Below are positions 6,805 to 15,038 of a stretch of 23,078 bases of DNA, piece after piece. The stretch lies in contig JAQYVG010000013.1 of assembly GCA_030145595.1 (NCBI GenBank), positions 1 through 23,078 on the forward strand, in the 5' to 3' direction. The DNA comes from Desulfobacterales bacterium. GTDB taxonomy: Bacteria; Desulfobacterota; Desulfobacteria; Desulfobacterales; UBA11574. The number at the start of each line of letters is the position of its first letter. Positions within the stretch are counted from its first letter, which is position 1. The notes below the pieces were generated by a model, which was given only the letters and a program-made list of their open reading frames with translations, searched no databases and was not told the origin of the DNA. The translations under genes and the position numbers were made by a program.

Positions 6805-7032
6805 GCTGCATCGGCAATCAGATTTTAACCGTGTAGAACTCGGGCATAAGTGAGCGTAAAGAAAAAGCAGAGGCCGGTCTTTAAATAAAGCAGATTAAAT
6901 GCTGTAGCGGCTTAACCTTTAGGCAATAGCTACGAAAGCGCTGCTTTTCAGAGCGCTGTCGCTGTTTTTTGCCATAACGCTCACTAACCCCCTCAGACAG
7001 CTACACGATTAAAATCTGATCACCGATGCAGC
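6805..7032. mobile_element. MITE-like 228-bp palindromic element
   Basis: Terminal inverted repeats of 32 bp (6805-6836 and 7001-7032, starting GCTGCATCGG and ending CGTGTAG) match at 29 of 32 positions. Nested inside is a second perfect pair, AGTGAGCGT (6849-6857) and ACGCTCACT (6977-6985). Near the centre AGCGCT occurs at both 6937-6942 and 6952-6957, giving a small apical hairpin. No open reading frame of note lies inside. This is the plan of a miniature inverted-repeat element or a long structured RNA. No convincing target-site duplication is visible. It fills half of the 456-bp gene-free stretch between the convergent nap operon and scpA. Confidence 0.65.
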
Positions 7033-7053
7033 TAATGTTTACGAATTAACAGC

Positions 7054-7213
7054 TGATGGTTTCGTAAAAAATCAAAACGCGACGTTTTGCGAACGTTTTA
7101 AGTTTTAGGTGTTAGGTTTTAAGTATCTGTTAAATAAATCAATTTTAATTACCTAAAACCTAAATCTTAAAGCCTAAAACGTGATGAATTCGGTTTTTTT
7201 TACGAATTCATCA
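7054..7213. repeat. Second long imperfect inverted repeat, abutting scpA
   Basis: The left end (7054-7071, TGATGGTTTCGTAAAAAA) recurs in reverse complement at the right end (7195-7213, with TGATGAATTCGTAAAA read on the minus strand). Inner arms contain TTTTAGGTGTTAGG-like sequence on the left (about 7100-7120) and its reverse form CCTAAAACCTAAA on the right (about 7152-7180). A perfect 11-bp hairpin (7182-7192 with 7203-7213) sits at the right edge. The last three bases, 7211-7213, are the stop codon of scpA. No gene is seen. The hairpin could stop transcription, but it lacks a proper U-tract on the scpA strand. Confidence 0.5.
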
Positions 7214-7924
7214 AAGATAAAAGAGCCGGATAACACCAGTCTGGACATGCTGGACGATTCGAACCAGACTGAGTCTGACCATTTCCAGAATTGCAAGAAA
7301 GGTTACGATCACTTCGCTTTTCACCACTCCTGCCGGAAACAGCTCTTCAAAAGTCACCGATTCTTTGGATTCAAATATATCCACAAGTTGTGATATCCGG
7401 TTTTTAACAGAGATGCTGTCAGCAGCAATACGAACTTTATCATCCAAAGATATTTTTTTAAGAATTTGCTGAAAGGCATCAATAAGCTCAAACAGACCGA
7501 GCTTTAAAACCTCATCCTGCCGGGCTGCCAGAAGCTCTTCCTGATCAGGGTTTCTGGCAAAGATGTTTTCCCCTAAGAGGTCTCTTTCAGCTAAGCGCTC
7601 GGCCGCAGACTTCATCTGGAGATATTCTGCCAGTGGTCTGGCAATCTCTAAGCGGGGATCTTCTTGGTCGTTTTCATTTTCATGGATCGGGAGCAGCATC
7701 TTTGATTTTATCTGGGTCAATGTAGCGGCCATTACGATAAAATCTCCGGCAACATCTATGTTCATCGATTCCATCCACTGCAGATATTCCAGGTACTGGT
7801 CGGTGATCATAGCGATGGGGATATCATAGATGTCCACCTCATGTTTTTTGATAAGATGGACCAAAAGGTCCATGGGCCCTTCGAAAATATTGTCGAGTTT
7901 GACTTGATATAGTTCTTCTTGCAT
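7211..7924 (-). CDS. scpA: Segregation and condensation protein A (kleisin)
   Basis: A 237-residue kleisin of the SMC-ScpAB condensin complex, which compacts and helps segregate the chromosome. The N-terminal block (FEGPMDLLVHLIKKHEVDIYDIPIAMITDQYLEYL, about residues 14-48, cited in part) is the family signature that binds the SMC neck. The C-terminal winged helix ends FLAILEMVRLSLVRIVQ, which binds the SMC head. The length is normal for ScpA. It starts 2 bp after the trpS stop with no strong ribosome binding site, so translation is probably coupled to trpS. The stop codon lies in the terminal repeat of the 7054-7213 element. No scpB is present downstream, where it is often found. Confidence 0.93.
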   Translation of the reverse strand: MQEELYQVKLDNIFEGPMDLLVHLIKKHEVDIYDIPIAMITDQYLEYLQWMESMNIDVAGDFIVMAATLTQIKSKMLLPIHENENDQEDPRLEIARPLAEYLQMKSAAERLAERDLLGENIFARNPDQEELLAARQDEVLKLGLFELIDAFQQILKKISLDDKVRIAADSISVKNRISQLVDIFESKESVTFEELFPAGVVKSEVIVTFLAILEMVRLSLVRIVQHVQTGVIRLFYL

Positions 7925-7926
7925 CG

Positions 7927-8913
7927 CTATAATTTTAGGGCTGCTCTGACTTCCGTCATGGTTTGCCGGGCCACATTGCGGGCTTTGTTGCCACCTTCGT
8001 TGATAATCTCTTCAACAAGCTGCGGCCGGGCTAGGTAATATTCTCTTTTTTCACGTATTGGTTCCAGCGCTTTGATGAGGCTGTCGGCCATTATCTGTTT
8101 GCATTCGACGCATCCGATTTGAGCACGGCGGCATTCATGATCGATTTTATCCACGGTTTCCTTGTCACTGTACAGCTTATGGAATTCAAAAACATTACAT
8201 ACTTCAGGATTACCGGGGTCGCTGCGTCTTGCCCGCTGGGGGTCGGTGAACATTTGAGCAGCCTTGGCGGCAATTTCATCGGAGCTTTCCGAAAGGTAAA
8301 TGGCATTATCGTAGCTTTTACTCATTTTACGTCCGTCAATGCCGAGTATCTTGGGAGTTTCGGTTAAGATTGCTTCCGGTTCCGGGAAAACTTCTCCGTA
8401 AAAGTAATTAAATCTTCGGGCTATTTCCCGTGTGATTTCGACATGGGGAACTTGATCGACACCTACCGGAACTCCGTACGCCTTGTACATAATGATATCT
8501 GCCGCCTGGAGAACCGGATAGCCGAGAAAGCCAAAGGTTGAAAGGTCCCGGTTGCTGAGCTGTACAATCTGGTCTTTGTAAGTCGGGTTGCGTTCCAGCC
8601 ACGGTACCGGAGTTATCATCGAAAGGATAAGATACAGTTCCGCATGCTCCTTAACATGTGACTGGACAAACAGGGTGCTTTTATCCGGTGATAGTCCTGT
8701 GCTCAACCAGTCGATGGCCATCTCGCGGATATATCCTGAAATAGAGTCAGGATTTTCATAGTCACTGGTCAAGGCATGCCAGTCGGCGATAAAGTAAAAA
8801 CAGTCATATTCTTGCTGCATTTCCACCCAGTTTGCAAGGGCGCCGTGCAGGTTACCTATATGAAGCGGCCCGGTGGGGCGCATCCCGCTCAAAATTCGTT
8901 TTTTTCCAGTCAT
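7927..8913 (-). CDS. trpS: Tryptophanyl-tRNA synthetase
   Basis: A 328-residue class I aminoacyl-tRNA synthetase that charges tRNA-Trp in the cytoplasm. It has the HIGH-type motif PLHIGN at 16-21 and KMSKS at 196-200, with the Rossmann fold between them, and has the compact bacterial length. The start was set to the ATG at 8911-8913 because AGGAG lies 6 nt upstream; the in-frame ATG at 8917-8919 would directly abut that site. The ribosome binding site touches the heptamer tandem repeat at 8924. It is followed 2 bp later by scpA. Confidence 0.95.
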   Translation of the reverse strand: MTGKKRILSGMRPTGPLHIGNLHGALANWVEMQQEYDCFYFIADWHALTSDYENPDSISGYIREMAIDWLSTGLSPDKSTLFVQSHVKEHAELYLILSMITPVPWLERNPTYKDQIVQLSNRDLSTFGFLGYPVLQAADIIMYKAYGVPVGVDQVPHVEITREIARRFNYFYGEVFPEPEAILTETPKILGIDGRKMSKSYDNAIYLSESSDEIAAKAAQMFTDPQRARRSDPGNPEVCNVFEFHKLYSDKETVDKIDHECRRAQIGCVECKQIMADSLIKALEPIREKREYYLARPQLVEEIINEGGNKARNVARQTMTEVRAALKL

Positions 8914-8923
8914 GCACATCTCC

Positions 8924-8979
8924 TAATCAGTAATCAGTGGTCAGTAGTCAGTAGTCAGTTGTCAGTTGTCAGTTGTCAG
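8924..8979. repeat. Heptamer tandem repeat upstream of trpS
   Basis: Eight exact-length 7-nt units run without a break: TAATCAG twice, TGGTCAG, TAGTCAG twice, TTGTCAG three times. The units form a gradient of one- or two-base changes, as expected from slippage or stepwise duplication. The array touches the ribosome binding site of trpS (minus strand), so copy number changes could alter the spacing of upstream signals. Confidence 0.9.
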
Positions 8980-9019
8980 TTAATAATAGCTTAAAAACAA
9001 GAACCTGGCAATCAGCAAC

Positions 9020-9114
9020 CCCGCCTTCTGCGGAATTTTCGCTACGCTCCAACTCTGCCTATATTGGGCGGGATCTTCAGTTCGCTACAACCCGCAACTC
9101 GCAACTCGCAACTC
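9020..9114. repeat. Hairpin plus second heptamer array
   Basis: CCCGCC (9020-9025) can pair with GGCGGG (9067-9072) across about 41 bases. Three exact copies of GCAACTC then follow at 9094-9114. This lies between the peptidase gene and trpS in a 210-bp gap of a leftward operon. No gene or promoter is clear in it. Confidence 0.6.
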
Positions 9115-9123
9115 GTAACCAAA

Positions 9124-9786
9124 CTACCTTCCCAGCAGTATCTTGATCAAAGGGTTTAGAAAAAAAGGAATAAGCTTACCCAGTGAATTTGTAATTAGCA
9201 AGAAAATAATTATGAGCATGCCGAAGGGCTCAATGCGTGCAAAGTGCACCCTCAAACGCGCCGGCAGAAGCATGGTAAATAGTCGGCCCCCATCCAGAGG
9301 GGGAACCGGTATCAGGTTGAAAAGAGCCAGTACCAAATTGATGACCACACTCCAGATCAGCATATTATAAAGATCCATAATGATGGGCTTGAAAATAGAA
9401 GTATACCAGATAGCTTTAAAATGAAGCAGAAGCTGGAAGCTTACCCCTGAGACTATTGCCAGGGCCAGATTGGCAATAATACCTGCGGATGCAACATAAA
9501 TCGTACTTTTGCGAAGGTCACGAAAATTGGCGAAATTAACCGGAACCGGCTTGGCATATCCAAAAATAATGGGAGAACCTGATAATTTTAACACCAGCGG
9601 CAGCAGAAATGACCCGATAAAATCAAGATGCTTGACGGGATTCAGGGTCAATCTTCCTGCCAGCTTAGCGGTGGGGTCTCCCAGTCTGTAAGCAACATAG
9701 CCGTGAGCTACCTCGTGGATGGTGACTGCCAAAAGCAAGGGGACAATCATTACCACCATCTGGTTCAGATCGAAGTTATTGAACAT
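9124..9786 (-). CDS. Site-2-protease-family (M50) membrane metalloprotease
   Basis: A 220-residue polytopic membrane protein. The zinc-binding HExxH is H24-E-V-A-H28 in the first hydrophobic segment. The second metal-ligand block NLIPVPPLDGG (157-167, Asp165) is in a later segment, the classic arrangement of intramembrane site-2 proteases. It has about five hydrophobic segments and no PDZ domain, so it belongs to the short YwhC/FpvI-like group rather than RseP. The natural substrate is unknown. The start overlaps the end of the upstream nucleotidyltransferase gene by 11 bp, indicating translational coupling in the leftward operon. Whether it cleaves a signalling protein or has a general quality-control role cannot be told. 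Confidence 0.88.
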   Translation of the reverse strand: MFNNFDLNQMVVMIVPLLLAVTIHEVAHGYVAYRLGDPTAKLAGRLTLNPVKHLDFIGSFLLPLVLKLSGSPIIFGYAKPVPVNFANFRDLRKSTIYVASAGIIANLALAIVSGVSFQLLLHFKAIWYTSIFKPIIMDLYNMLIWSVVINLVLALFNLIPVPPLDGGRLFTMLLPARLRVHFARIEPFGMLIIIFLLITNSLGKLIPFFLNPLIKILLGR

Positions 9787-12445
9787 AATCTTTTACAAAG
9801 CCAAGTTCATCGTTGCGCGTTTTAAGCCGGCCGTTTAATTTTGCATCGAGGACAGCCTGCAGGATTTCTTTAAAGTTTGGTCCGGGCTCAAGTCCCATTT
9901 TTATAAGATCTTTGCCGGTTACCGAAGACTGGATATTCCGCAAGCGCGTAAAATAGTTGGAGATCGACTTTTTAACTTTTTCGCTTTTGGTTGCCGCCAT
10001 CATGTAAAGTGCCAGTTCAATCCTAAAACCCGTAAGTTGGTGGTAAAGCGTACTGTTTGAAAGCGGAAGATGGCGTTCCATCCAAGACAGACACTGGTCG
10101 GCTTCAAATCGTTCTTTGATGAAAATATCTATGTAGCGTGGTGCCAGCTCAATCCGCCTGCAGATTTCATGGGTTGTTTCCTTGTCGCAATGACGAATTA
10201 GCGCCAGGAAATAAACGGTCCATTTCATATAGGATTCTTCCAAAAAGAGCAAATCATGCCAAGACAAGACCTTTTTAACGGCATTAAATAAAGCTACAAG
10301 TTCTTTTGTAAGGGTTATTGAAGGATGAATAACATGTAAAAGATCATAGTCGTGTAGCCTTATGATCGCGGAGGTAGGGTTCTCTTCTTCGAGAATTTGG
10401 CGCAGTTCAGAAAAGACCCTACGGCCGCTGAGCCGTTTGAAAAAATCCATTTTGACGGCATTTACGATCAGACCTGAAGTCAGCTTTCCTATCGTAAAAT
10501 CAAAACGCTGCTCGAACCTTATAGCCCTGAAAACACGTGTTGGATCCTCAACAAAACTTAAGTTGTGCAGAACTCTTATGGTTTTTTCCTTAAGGTCCTT
10601 TTGAGCTCCAAAAAAATCGATCAAGGTGCCGAATTTGTCGGGGTCTAACTGAATGGCCAAGGTATTAACGGTAAAATCCCTGCGAAAAAGGTCGAGTTTA
10701 ATCGAACTCATTTCTACCGTGGGCAGGGCGGCAGGGAACTTGTAGTATTCAATTCTGGCGGAAGCTACATCGATTTTAAAGCCGTCAGGGAAGATGATTA
10801 CCGCCGTACCGAATTTATCATAAGCGTGAATACGTGCCTTGACCGTTTTTGCGAATTCTTGCGCAAAAACGATACCATCGCCTTCGATAACAATATCTAA
10901 ATCTTCATTGGTCCTGTACAGAAACAAGTCGCGGACAAATCCGCCGACAATATAGGCGTCAAAACCATTTTCTACAGCCTTTCTGCCGATTGATTTCAAA
11001 ATATCAATGATCCGGCGCGAAAGGCGTTCTTTCATAAATCTTGCAATATTTCTGGTTCTGGCATGGCTGAGTTCCTTCAGCAGCTCCGGGTACTCTTGAC
11101 TCTTGTGTTGCTTTTGTCGAACCAGGATGTTCAGCAGATCGGTGCGTGTAATAACGCCTTTGATAACATTGTTGTCGATGACAGGGAGCACGCGTTGTTT
11201 GTTTTCGATAATTTTTTCCTGAATTTCGTGAAGCTCGGCAGCAGGTTTGACAAAAGCAAACTCTGAGTTCATATATTCTCTAACGGGGATATGACCCAGC
11301 AGATGATAAAGGGCTTTTTCTATGATCTGGCGGGTGATATACCCGAGCAGTTTTTTGTCTTTGTTTTGCCCTTCGGTAACCAGCAGTGCATTGATATTAT
11401 ATCGGGTCAGGAGTTCAGCCGCTTCTTTGCAGGGGACATCGGCGTCGACCGTAATGGCAGGAGAAGACATTAAATCCTTGGCCCGGCTTCTCGAGCGGAT
11501 TTTTTTATAGAGAATTTCGGTCAGTTCGTGCTCAATCTGTACCAATGTTTTGCCCTTAATGGTTGCAGCAGCCGCAAATGTATGCCCGCCTCCACCCAGA
11601 GGGGTGACGATTGCTCCCACATCGACTTCGGGTATTCTACTGCGGGCCACAATGTACATTTTATCTCCCATACGTGCGATGGTAAAAATAGCGTCAAGAT
11701 TTTCCATCTTAACCATTTTGTGAACCAGAAAGGCGAAATCCGAGACGTAATTGTCGGTGGTTACGGTTGTAATCACAACTTCAACACCGTTGATATTGTA
11801 TCGGATTGCGGCCTGAATCATATCATTTAAGAGGCCAAGCTGTTCCGGGCTGATTTCTCTGGAGATCAGGTTCGAGACAATGTTTAAATTTGCTCCCCTT
11901 GAAAGCAGAAAGGCGGCGGCATTGAAATCTTTTTCAGTGGTTGAGGGAAACGTAAAAGAGCCCGTATCTTCATAGATACCCAGACACATGATCGTTGCTT
12001 CATCTGGTGAGATCTCAATCCCTTTTTCCATTATAATTTCAGCCAAAATGGTAACGGTTGCTCCCGTTAACTGGTGAACTTCAAGATGCCCGCTGATATC
12101 ATTGGCAGCCGGCGGATGATGGTCATAGATGTGAATTTCCAAATCAGGCCTATCCAGCACCGAGGCCAGCTTTCCGATACGACCGGCCTGCCTGGTGTCA
12201 ACCAGAACCAGTCTTTTCAAGTCCGAAAAATCGATATCTTTGATCTCTGCCATATTGAAGAGATACACCATGGACTTTATAAAGAAATTTCTCAAATTTT
12301 TTTCCTGGGAACCGGGAAAAACCACGAGGGCGTCAGGATACAGTTTTTGGGCCGCAAGCATGGAGGCCAGTGCATCAAAGTCGGCGTTTATATGGGTGGT
12401 AATGACGGTAAGATCTTTTTTGCTTAGCACGTTTTTTTTTGCCAC
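9776..12445 (-). CDS. DHH-CBS-tRNA nucleotidyltransferase fusion
   Basis: An 889-residue three-part protein. Residues 1-315 form a DHH/DHHA1 phosphoesterase region, with HINADFDALAS (18-28), YDHHPP (107-112) and GGGGH (284-288). Residues about 322-442 form a CBS pair (KDLMSSPAITV and REYMNSEFAFV). From about 474 there is a class II poly(A) polymerase/CCA-adding head, with GGFVRD (501-506) and catalytic Asp515/Asp517 in EDLDIVIEG, followed by the RNA-binding helical region. It should add nucleotides to tRNA 3' ends. Such fusions occur in Aquifex and deltaproteobacterial lineages, some using split CC- and A-adding enzymes, so A-adding or full CCA activity cannot be told apart here. The start is GTG with AGGA upstream. 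It is first in the leftward operon. Confidence 0.9.
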   Translation of the reverse strand: MAKKNVLSKKDLTVITTHINADFDALASMLAAQKLYPDALVVFPGSQEKNLRNFFIKSMVYLFNMAEIKDIDFSDLKRLVLVDTRQAGRIGKLASVLDRPDLEIHIYDHHPPAANDISGHLEVHQLTGATVTILAEIIMEKGIEISPDEATIMCLGIYEDTGSFTFPSTTEKDFNAAAFLLSRGANLNIVSNLISREISPEQLGLLNDMIQAAIRYNINGVEVVITTVTTDNYVSDFAFLVHKMVKMENLDAIFTIARMGDKMYIVARSRIPEVDVGAIVTPLGGGGHTFAAAATIKGKTLVQIEHELTEILYKKIRSRSRAKDLMSSPAITVDADVPCKEAAELLTRYNINALLVTEGQNKDKKLLGYITRQIIEKALYHLLGHIPVREYMNSEFAFVKPAAELHEIQEKIIENKQRVLPVIDNNVIKGVITRTDLLNILVRQKQHKSQEYPELLKELSHARTRNIARFMKERLSRRIIDILKSIGRKAVENGFDAYIVGGFVRDLFLYRTNEDLDIVIEGDGIVFAQEFAKTVKARIHAYDKFGTAVIIFPDGFKIDVASARIEYYKFPAALPTVEMSSIKLDLFRRDFTVNTLAIQLDPDKFGTLIDFFGAQKDLKEKTIRVLHNLSFVEDPTRVFRAIRFEQRFDFTIGKLTSGLIVNAVKMDFFKRLSGRRVFSELRQILEEENPTSAIIRLHDYDLLHVIHPSITLTKELVALFNAVKKVLSWHDLLFLEESYMKWTVYFLALIRHCDKETTHEICRRIELAPRYIDIFIKERFEADQCLSWMERHLPLSNSTLYHQLTGFRIELALYMMAATKSEKVKKSISNYFTRLRNIQSSVTGKDLIKMGLEPGPNFKEILQAVLDAKLNGRLKTRNDELGFVKDYVQ

Positions 12446-12568
12446 AGCCCGTTCCTATAAGAAAAGTTATGTCTTTTTAATCATATATGATACGGTTAAT
12501 CAAGCGCAAGATCAAGCAAACTTAATACCTTAATGAAGAGCTGCGATCGACTCGCCCACTGAATTAAA

Positions 12569-12608
12569 GAGCGGCGAAGCCGCGTTATATAAAATCGCAA
12601 AGCGATTT
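12569..12608 (+). repeat. Double-hairpin intergenic repeat, copy 2
   Basis: The second copy of the element at 1605-1644, in the same orientation. Hairpin 1 is GCGGC-GAA-GCCGC (12571-12583) and hairpin 2 is AAATCGC-AAA-GCGATTT (12592-12608). The closing pair of hairpin 2 is C12598-G12602, where copy 1 has T-A. It lies 74 bp upstream of the radical SAM gene, in the divergent gap after the nucleotidyltransferase gene. Confidence 0.85.
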
Positions 12609-12682
12609 TATTTGTAAAGCCGTTGTTGTTTTGGTAAGAATATGATACTAAATTATAACAACATTTTGGTATTACACGGTAA

Positions 12683-13633
12683 ATGACACAAAAACAAGAT
12701 TCAAGCTACAGATACATTTTCGGTCCAGTTCCATCCAGGCGGTTGGGTATGTCTCTGGGTGTTGATCTTGTGCCTCACAAAACGTGCACTTTCGATTGTG
12801 TCTATTGCGAGAGTGGCAAAACCACCCGCTTAACAGTGAAACGCAAAGCATATGTACCGCTGAAAAAGGTCAAAGCAGAACTAACAGCCTTTTTAGCGAG
12901 TGGGCCACAACTCGATTTTGTAACATTTTCAGGTGCGGGTGAACCGACACTCCACAGTGGCTTTGGCGAGCTTGTCGGTTTTATAAAAACTGCTTTCCCG
13001 CAGTATAAGTTAGCTTTGCTGACCAATGGCTCTCTTATTTATAGATCCGATGTCAGAGATGAAATTCTTGATTTGGATCTTGTAAAAGTATCACTGGATG
13101 CTGTCTGTGAAAATAATTTCAGACGCATAAACAGACCGCATCGGGAATTGGGACTTTCTCATATTATTGAAGGCTTGATCGCTTTTCGAAATAAATTTGC
13201 GAAACAGTTCTGGATTGAAGTTTTTTTGGTCCCCGGTTATAATGACGGCGAAAGCGAGCTAAAGGAAATAAAAAAAGTCTTAAATATCCTGGAGCCGGAC
13301 AGAGTTCAACTAAACACTCTTGACAGGCCCGGTACCGAACCCTGGGTAAAGCCTGCCGGCAAAAAGAGATTGACGGACATAGCCGCTTATTTATATAATG
13401 CCGAGATTACTAAGCATTTAAAATCAGATCAAAACAATTGCGATTTTGGTGACGATTTTCACCAGCGCCTTTTGTCAACCATAAAACGGCGGCCATGTAC
13501 AGCCACTGATGCTTCACGGCTTTTGGGTGCCGATGTTAAAGAGGTTCGAAGGCACCTTTCCGCCTTGATAGAGAAAGGGGCGGTTACCAAAAAGAAGATG
13601 CCCAGGGGAATCTTTTACATGAAACGAAATTGA
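12683..13633 (+). CDS. Radical SAM protein with C-terminal winged helix
   Basis: A 316-residue radical SAM enzyme. The [4Fe-4S]/SAM site is C35-x3-C39-x2-C42 (CTFDCVYCE), preceded by the FGPVPSRRLGMSLGVDL block seen in the COG0731-like branch. Downstream FSGAGEPTL supplies the SAM-contacting GEP motif. The last 65 or so residues (TIKRRPCTATDASRLLGADV onward) look like a winged helix-turn-helix, so it may bind DNA or RNA. The branch includes tRNA wyosine-type enzymes in archaea, but the substrate of bacterial members is not settled and no function is claimed. The ribosome binding site is weak. It is a single-gene unit ended by the hairpin at 13639. Confidence 0.85.
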   Translation: MTQKQDSSYRYIFGPVPSRRLGMSLGVDLVPHKTCTFDCVYCESGKTTRLTVKRKAYVPLKKVKAELTAFLASGPQLDFVTFSGAGEPTLHSGFGELVGFIKTAFPQYKLALLTNGSLIYRSDVRDEILDLDLVKVSLDAVCENNFRRINRPHRELGLSHIIEGLIAFRNKFAKQFWIEVFLVPGYNDGESELKEIKKVLNILEPDRVQLNTLDRPGTEPWVKPAGKKRLTDIAAYLYNAEITKHLKSDQNNCDFGDDFHQRLLSTIKRRPCTATDASRLLGADVKEVRRHLSALIEKGAVTKKKMPRGIFYMKRN

Positions 13634-13638
13634 CCCAT

Positions 13639-13667
13639 AAAGACCTTTGCAAATTTCAAAGGTCTTT
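13639..13667 (+). terminator. Terminator-like hairpin after the radical SAM gene
   Basis: AAAGACCTTTG (13639-13649) pairs perfectly with CAAAGGTCTTT (13657-13667) around a 7-nt loop, 5 bp after the stop codon. The U-run is short (TTTCATTT), so termination may be partial. The sequence TTTCAAAGGTCT recurs at 13708-13719. Confidence 0.6.
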
Positions 13668-13761
13668 CATTTAGGTTCCATGAGTAATGCCTTTCAGGAT
13701 TACAGCTTTTCAAAGGTCTCACGAGTTCCATCAGGTCTCCATTTGAGAGGGAGGATTGATT

Positions 13762-14970
13762 ATGCCAGCTTTTGTGTGGAAGGGAAAAGACAAAAACAAA
13801 AAAACCAAAAAGGGAGTAATTGAAGCTCCGAGCATAAATGTCGTACGCGCCGAATTGATCAGGATTAAGATTACCGATTTTAAAATCAAGCCAAAGCCCA
13901 AGGATATTTTTGAAAATGTCTCTTTTATGCAGCCTAAAGTGGGACAGTCTGATATAATTCTTTTTTGTAGACAATTCTCCACTATGATCGATGCGGGACT
14001 ACCTATTATTCAATGTCTCGAAATTCTTCATTCTCAGCAGGATAACGTTACTTTTAAAAAGATGTTGAAAGAGATAAAAGCCAATGTTGAGGGCGGTCAA
14101 ACCTTTGCAGAAACACTGAGCAAATATCCCAAGCAGTTTGATGATCTTTTTGTCAATATGATTCAAGCCGGTGAAGCCGGCGGTATTCTTGACACGATTC
14201 TGCGACGGCTTTCCGCATTTTTGGAGAAAGCGGCCAAACTAAAAGCCCAGATTAAAGGTGCCATGACATATCCCATTGTAACCATGGTCATTGCCGCTAT
14301 TGTGGTTGGCGTCATCATGGTTTTCGTTATTCCTGTATTTGAAGAGATGTTTGCCGGTATGGGAGGGGCACTACCGATGCCTACCCAGATCTGTGTCAAT
14401 ATGAGCCGGTTTGTTAAAGGTAATATACACTTTATTATCGGTGGTATCGTTGCGTTTTTTTTTGTTGCAAAGAGGTTTTATGCTACCGACAAGGGTCGCG
14501 TGGTTTGTGATGACGTTGCTCTGAAGCTGCCGGTATTCGGGTCTTTAATCCGCAAAGCTGCCGTTTCCAAGTTTACACGCACCACGGGAACAATGCTTTC
14601 CAGCGGAGTTTCGATATTAGATACGCTGGAAATTGTTGCTAAAACAGCCGGCAACAAAACCATTGAAAAGGCTGTATTCGAAACCCGTGCTGCCATTGCC
14701 GAAGGCCGCACAATGTCCGACCCTCTTGCTGAAAGCGGGGTTTTTCCGTCAATGGTATGCCAGATGATTGCGGTCGGTGAATCCACCGGCGCTCTCGATG
14801 CAATGTTGGAAAAAATTGCCGACTTTTATGACGAAGAAGTCGACCAGGCCGTGGAAAATATGACCGCATTGATAGAGCCGTTTATGCTGGTGTTTCTGGG
14901 TGTGGTCATCGGCGGACTGGTCGTTTCAATGTATCTGCCCATATTCAAAATGGCAGCTGCGTTGGGTTAA
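13762..14970 (+). CDS. pilC: Type IV pilus/type II secretion inner-membrane platform protein (PilC/GspF-like)
   Basis: A 402-residue polytopic platform protein. It begins PAFVWKGKDKNKKTKKG, the PilC-style N-terminus, then has two T2SSF repeats. The first starts at about FCRQFSTMIDAGLPI and includes AGEAGGILDTIL. The second starts at about FTRTTGTMLSSGVSIL and includes GESTGALDAML. Hydrophobic segments follow each repeat (around TYPIVTMVIAAIVVGVIMVF and in the C-terminal FMLVFLGVVIGGLVVSMYL). It should anchor the pilus assembly ATPases at the inner membrane. The ATG at 13762 is chosen because GGGAGG lies 7 nt before it, over the in-frame TTG at 13756. No pilB, pilT or pilin gene adjoins it. 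The PilC rather than GspF assignment rests on the PilS-like kinase next door. Confidence 0.85.
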   Translation: MPAFVWKGKDKNKKTKKGVIEAPSINVVRAELIRIKITDFKIKPKPKDIFENVSFMQPKVGQSDIILFCRQFSTMIDAGLPIIQCLEILHSQQDNVTFKKMLKEIKANVEGGQTFAETLSKYPKQFDDLFVNMIQAGEAGGILDTILRRLSAFLEKAAKLKAQIKGAMTYPIVTMVIAAIVVGVIMVFVIPVFEEMFAGMGGALPMPTQICVNMSRFVKGNIHFIIGGIVAFFFVAKRFYATDKGRVVCDDVALKLPVFGSLIRKAAVSKFTRTTGTMLSSGVSILDTLEIVAKTAGNKTIEKAVFETRAAIAEGRTMSDPLAESGVFPSMVCQMIAVGESTGALDAMLEKIADFYDEEVDQAVENMTALIEPFMLVFLGVVIGGLVVSMYLPIFKMAAALG

Positions 14971-15038
14971 TCGATGCATCTAAACCCGAGATTCAAACTT
15001 CGGTTCTTAAGTTTTTATAATCAACCCTTTCAGGATCT

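Noticed and set aside
7182..7213. Classical intrinsic terminator for scpA
   Set aside because: The stem is perfect, but on the scpA strand the loop is A-rich and no U-run follows; the U-run is in the loop on the opposite strand.
7181..7393. Rightward 70-codon open frame starting in the inverted repeat
   Set aside because: It runs antisense through the conserved end of scpA, has no ribosome site and no domain.
13655..13719. Attachment-site-like direct repeat (TTTCAAAGGTCT twice)
   Set aside because: The copies are only 12 bp and 53 bp apart, with no integrase or tRNA nearby; more likely local duplication around the terminator.
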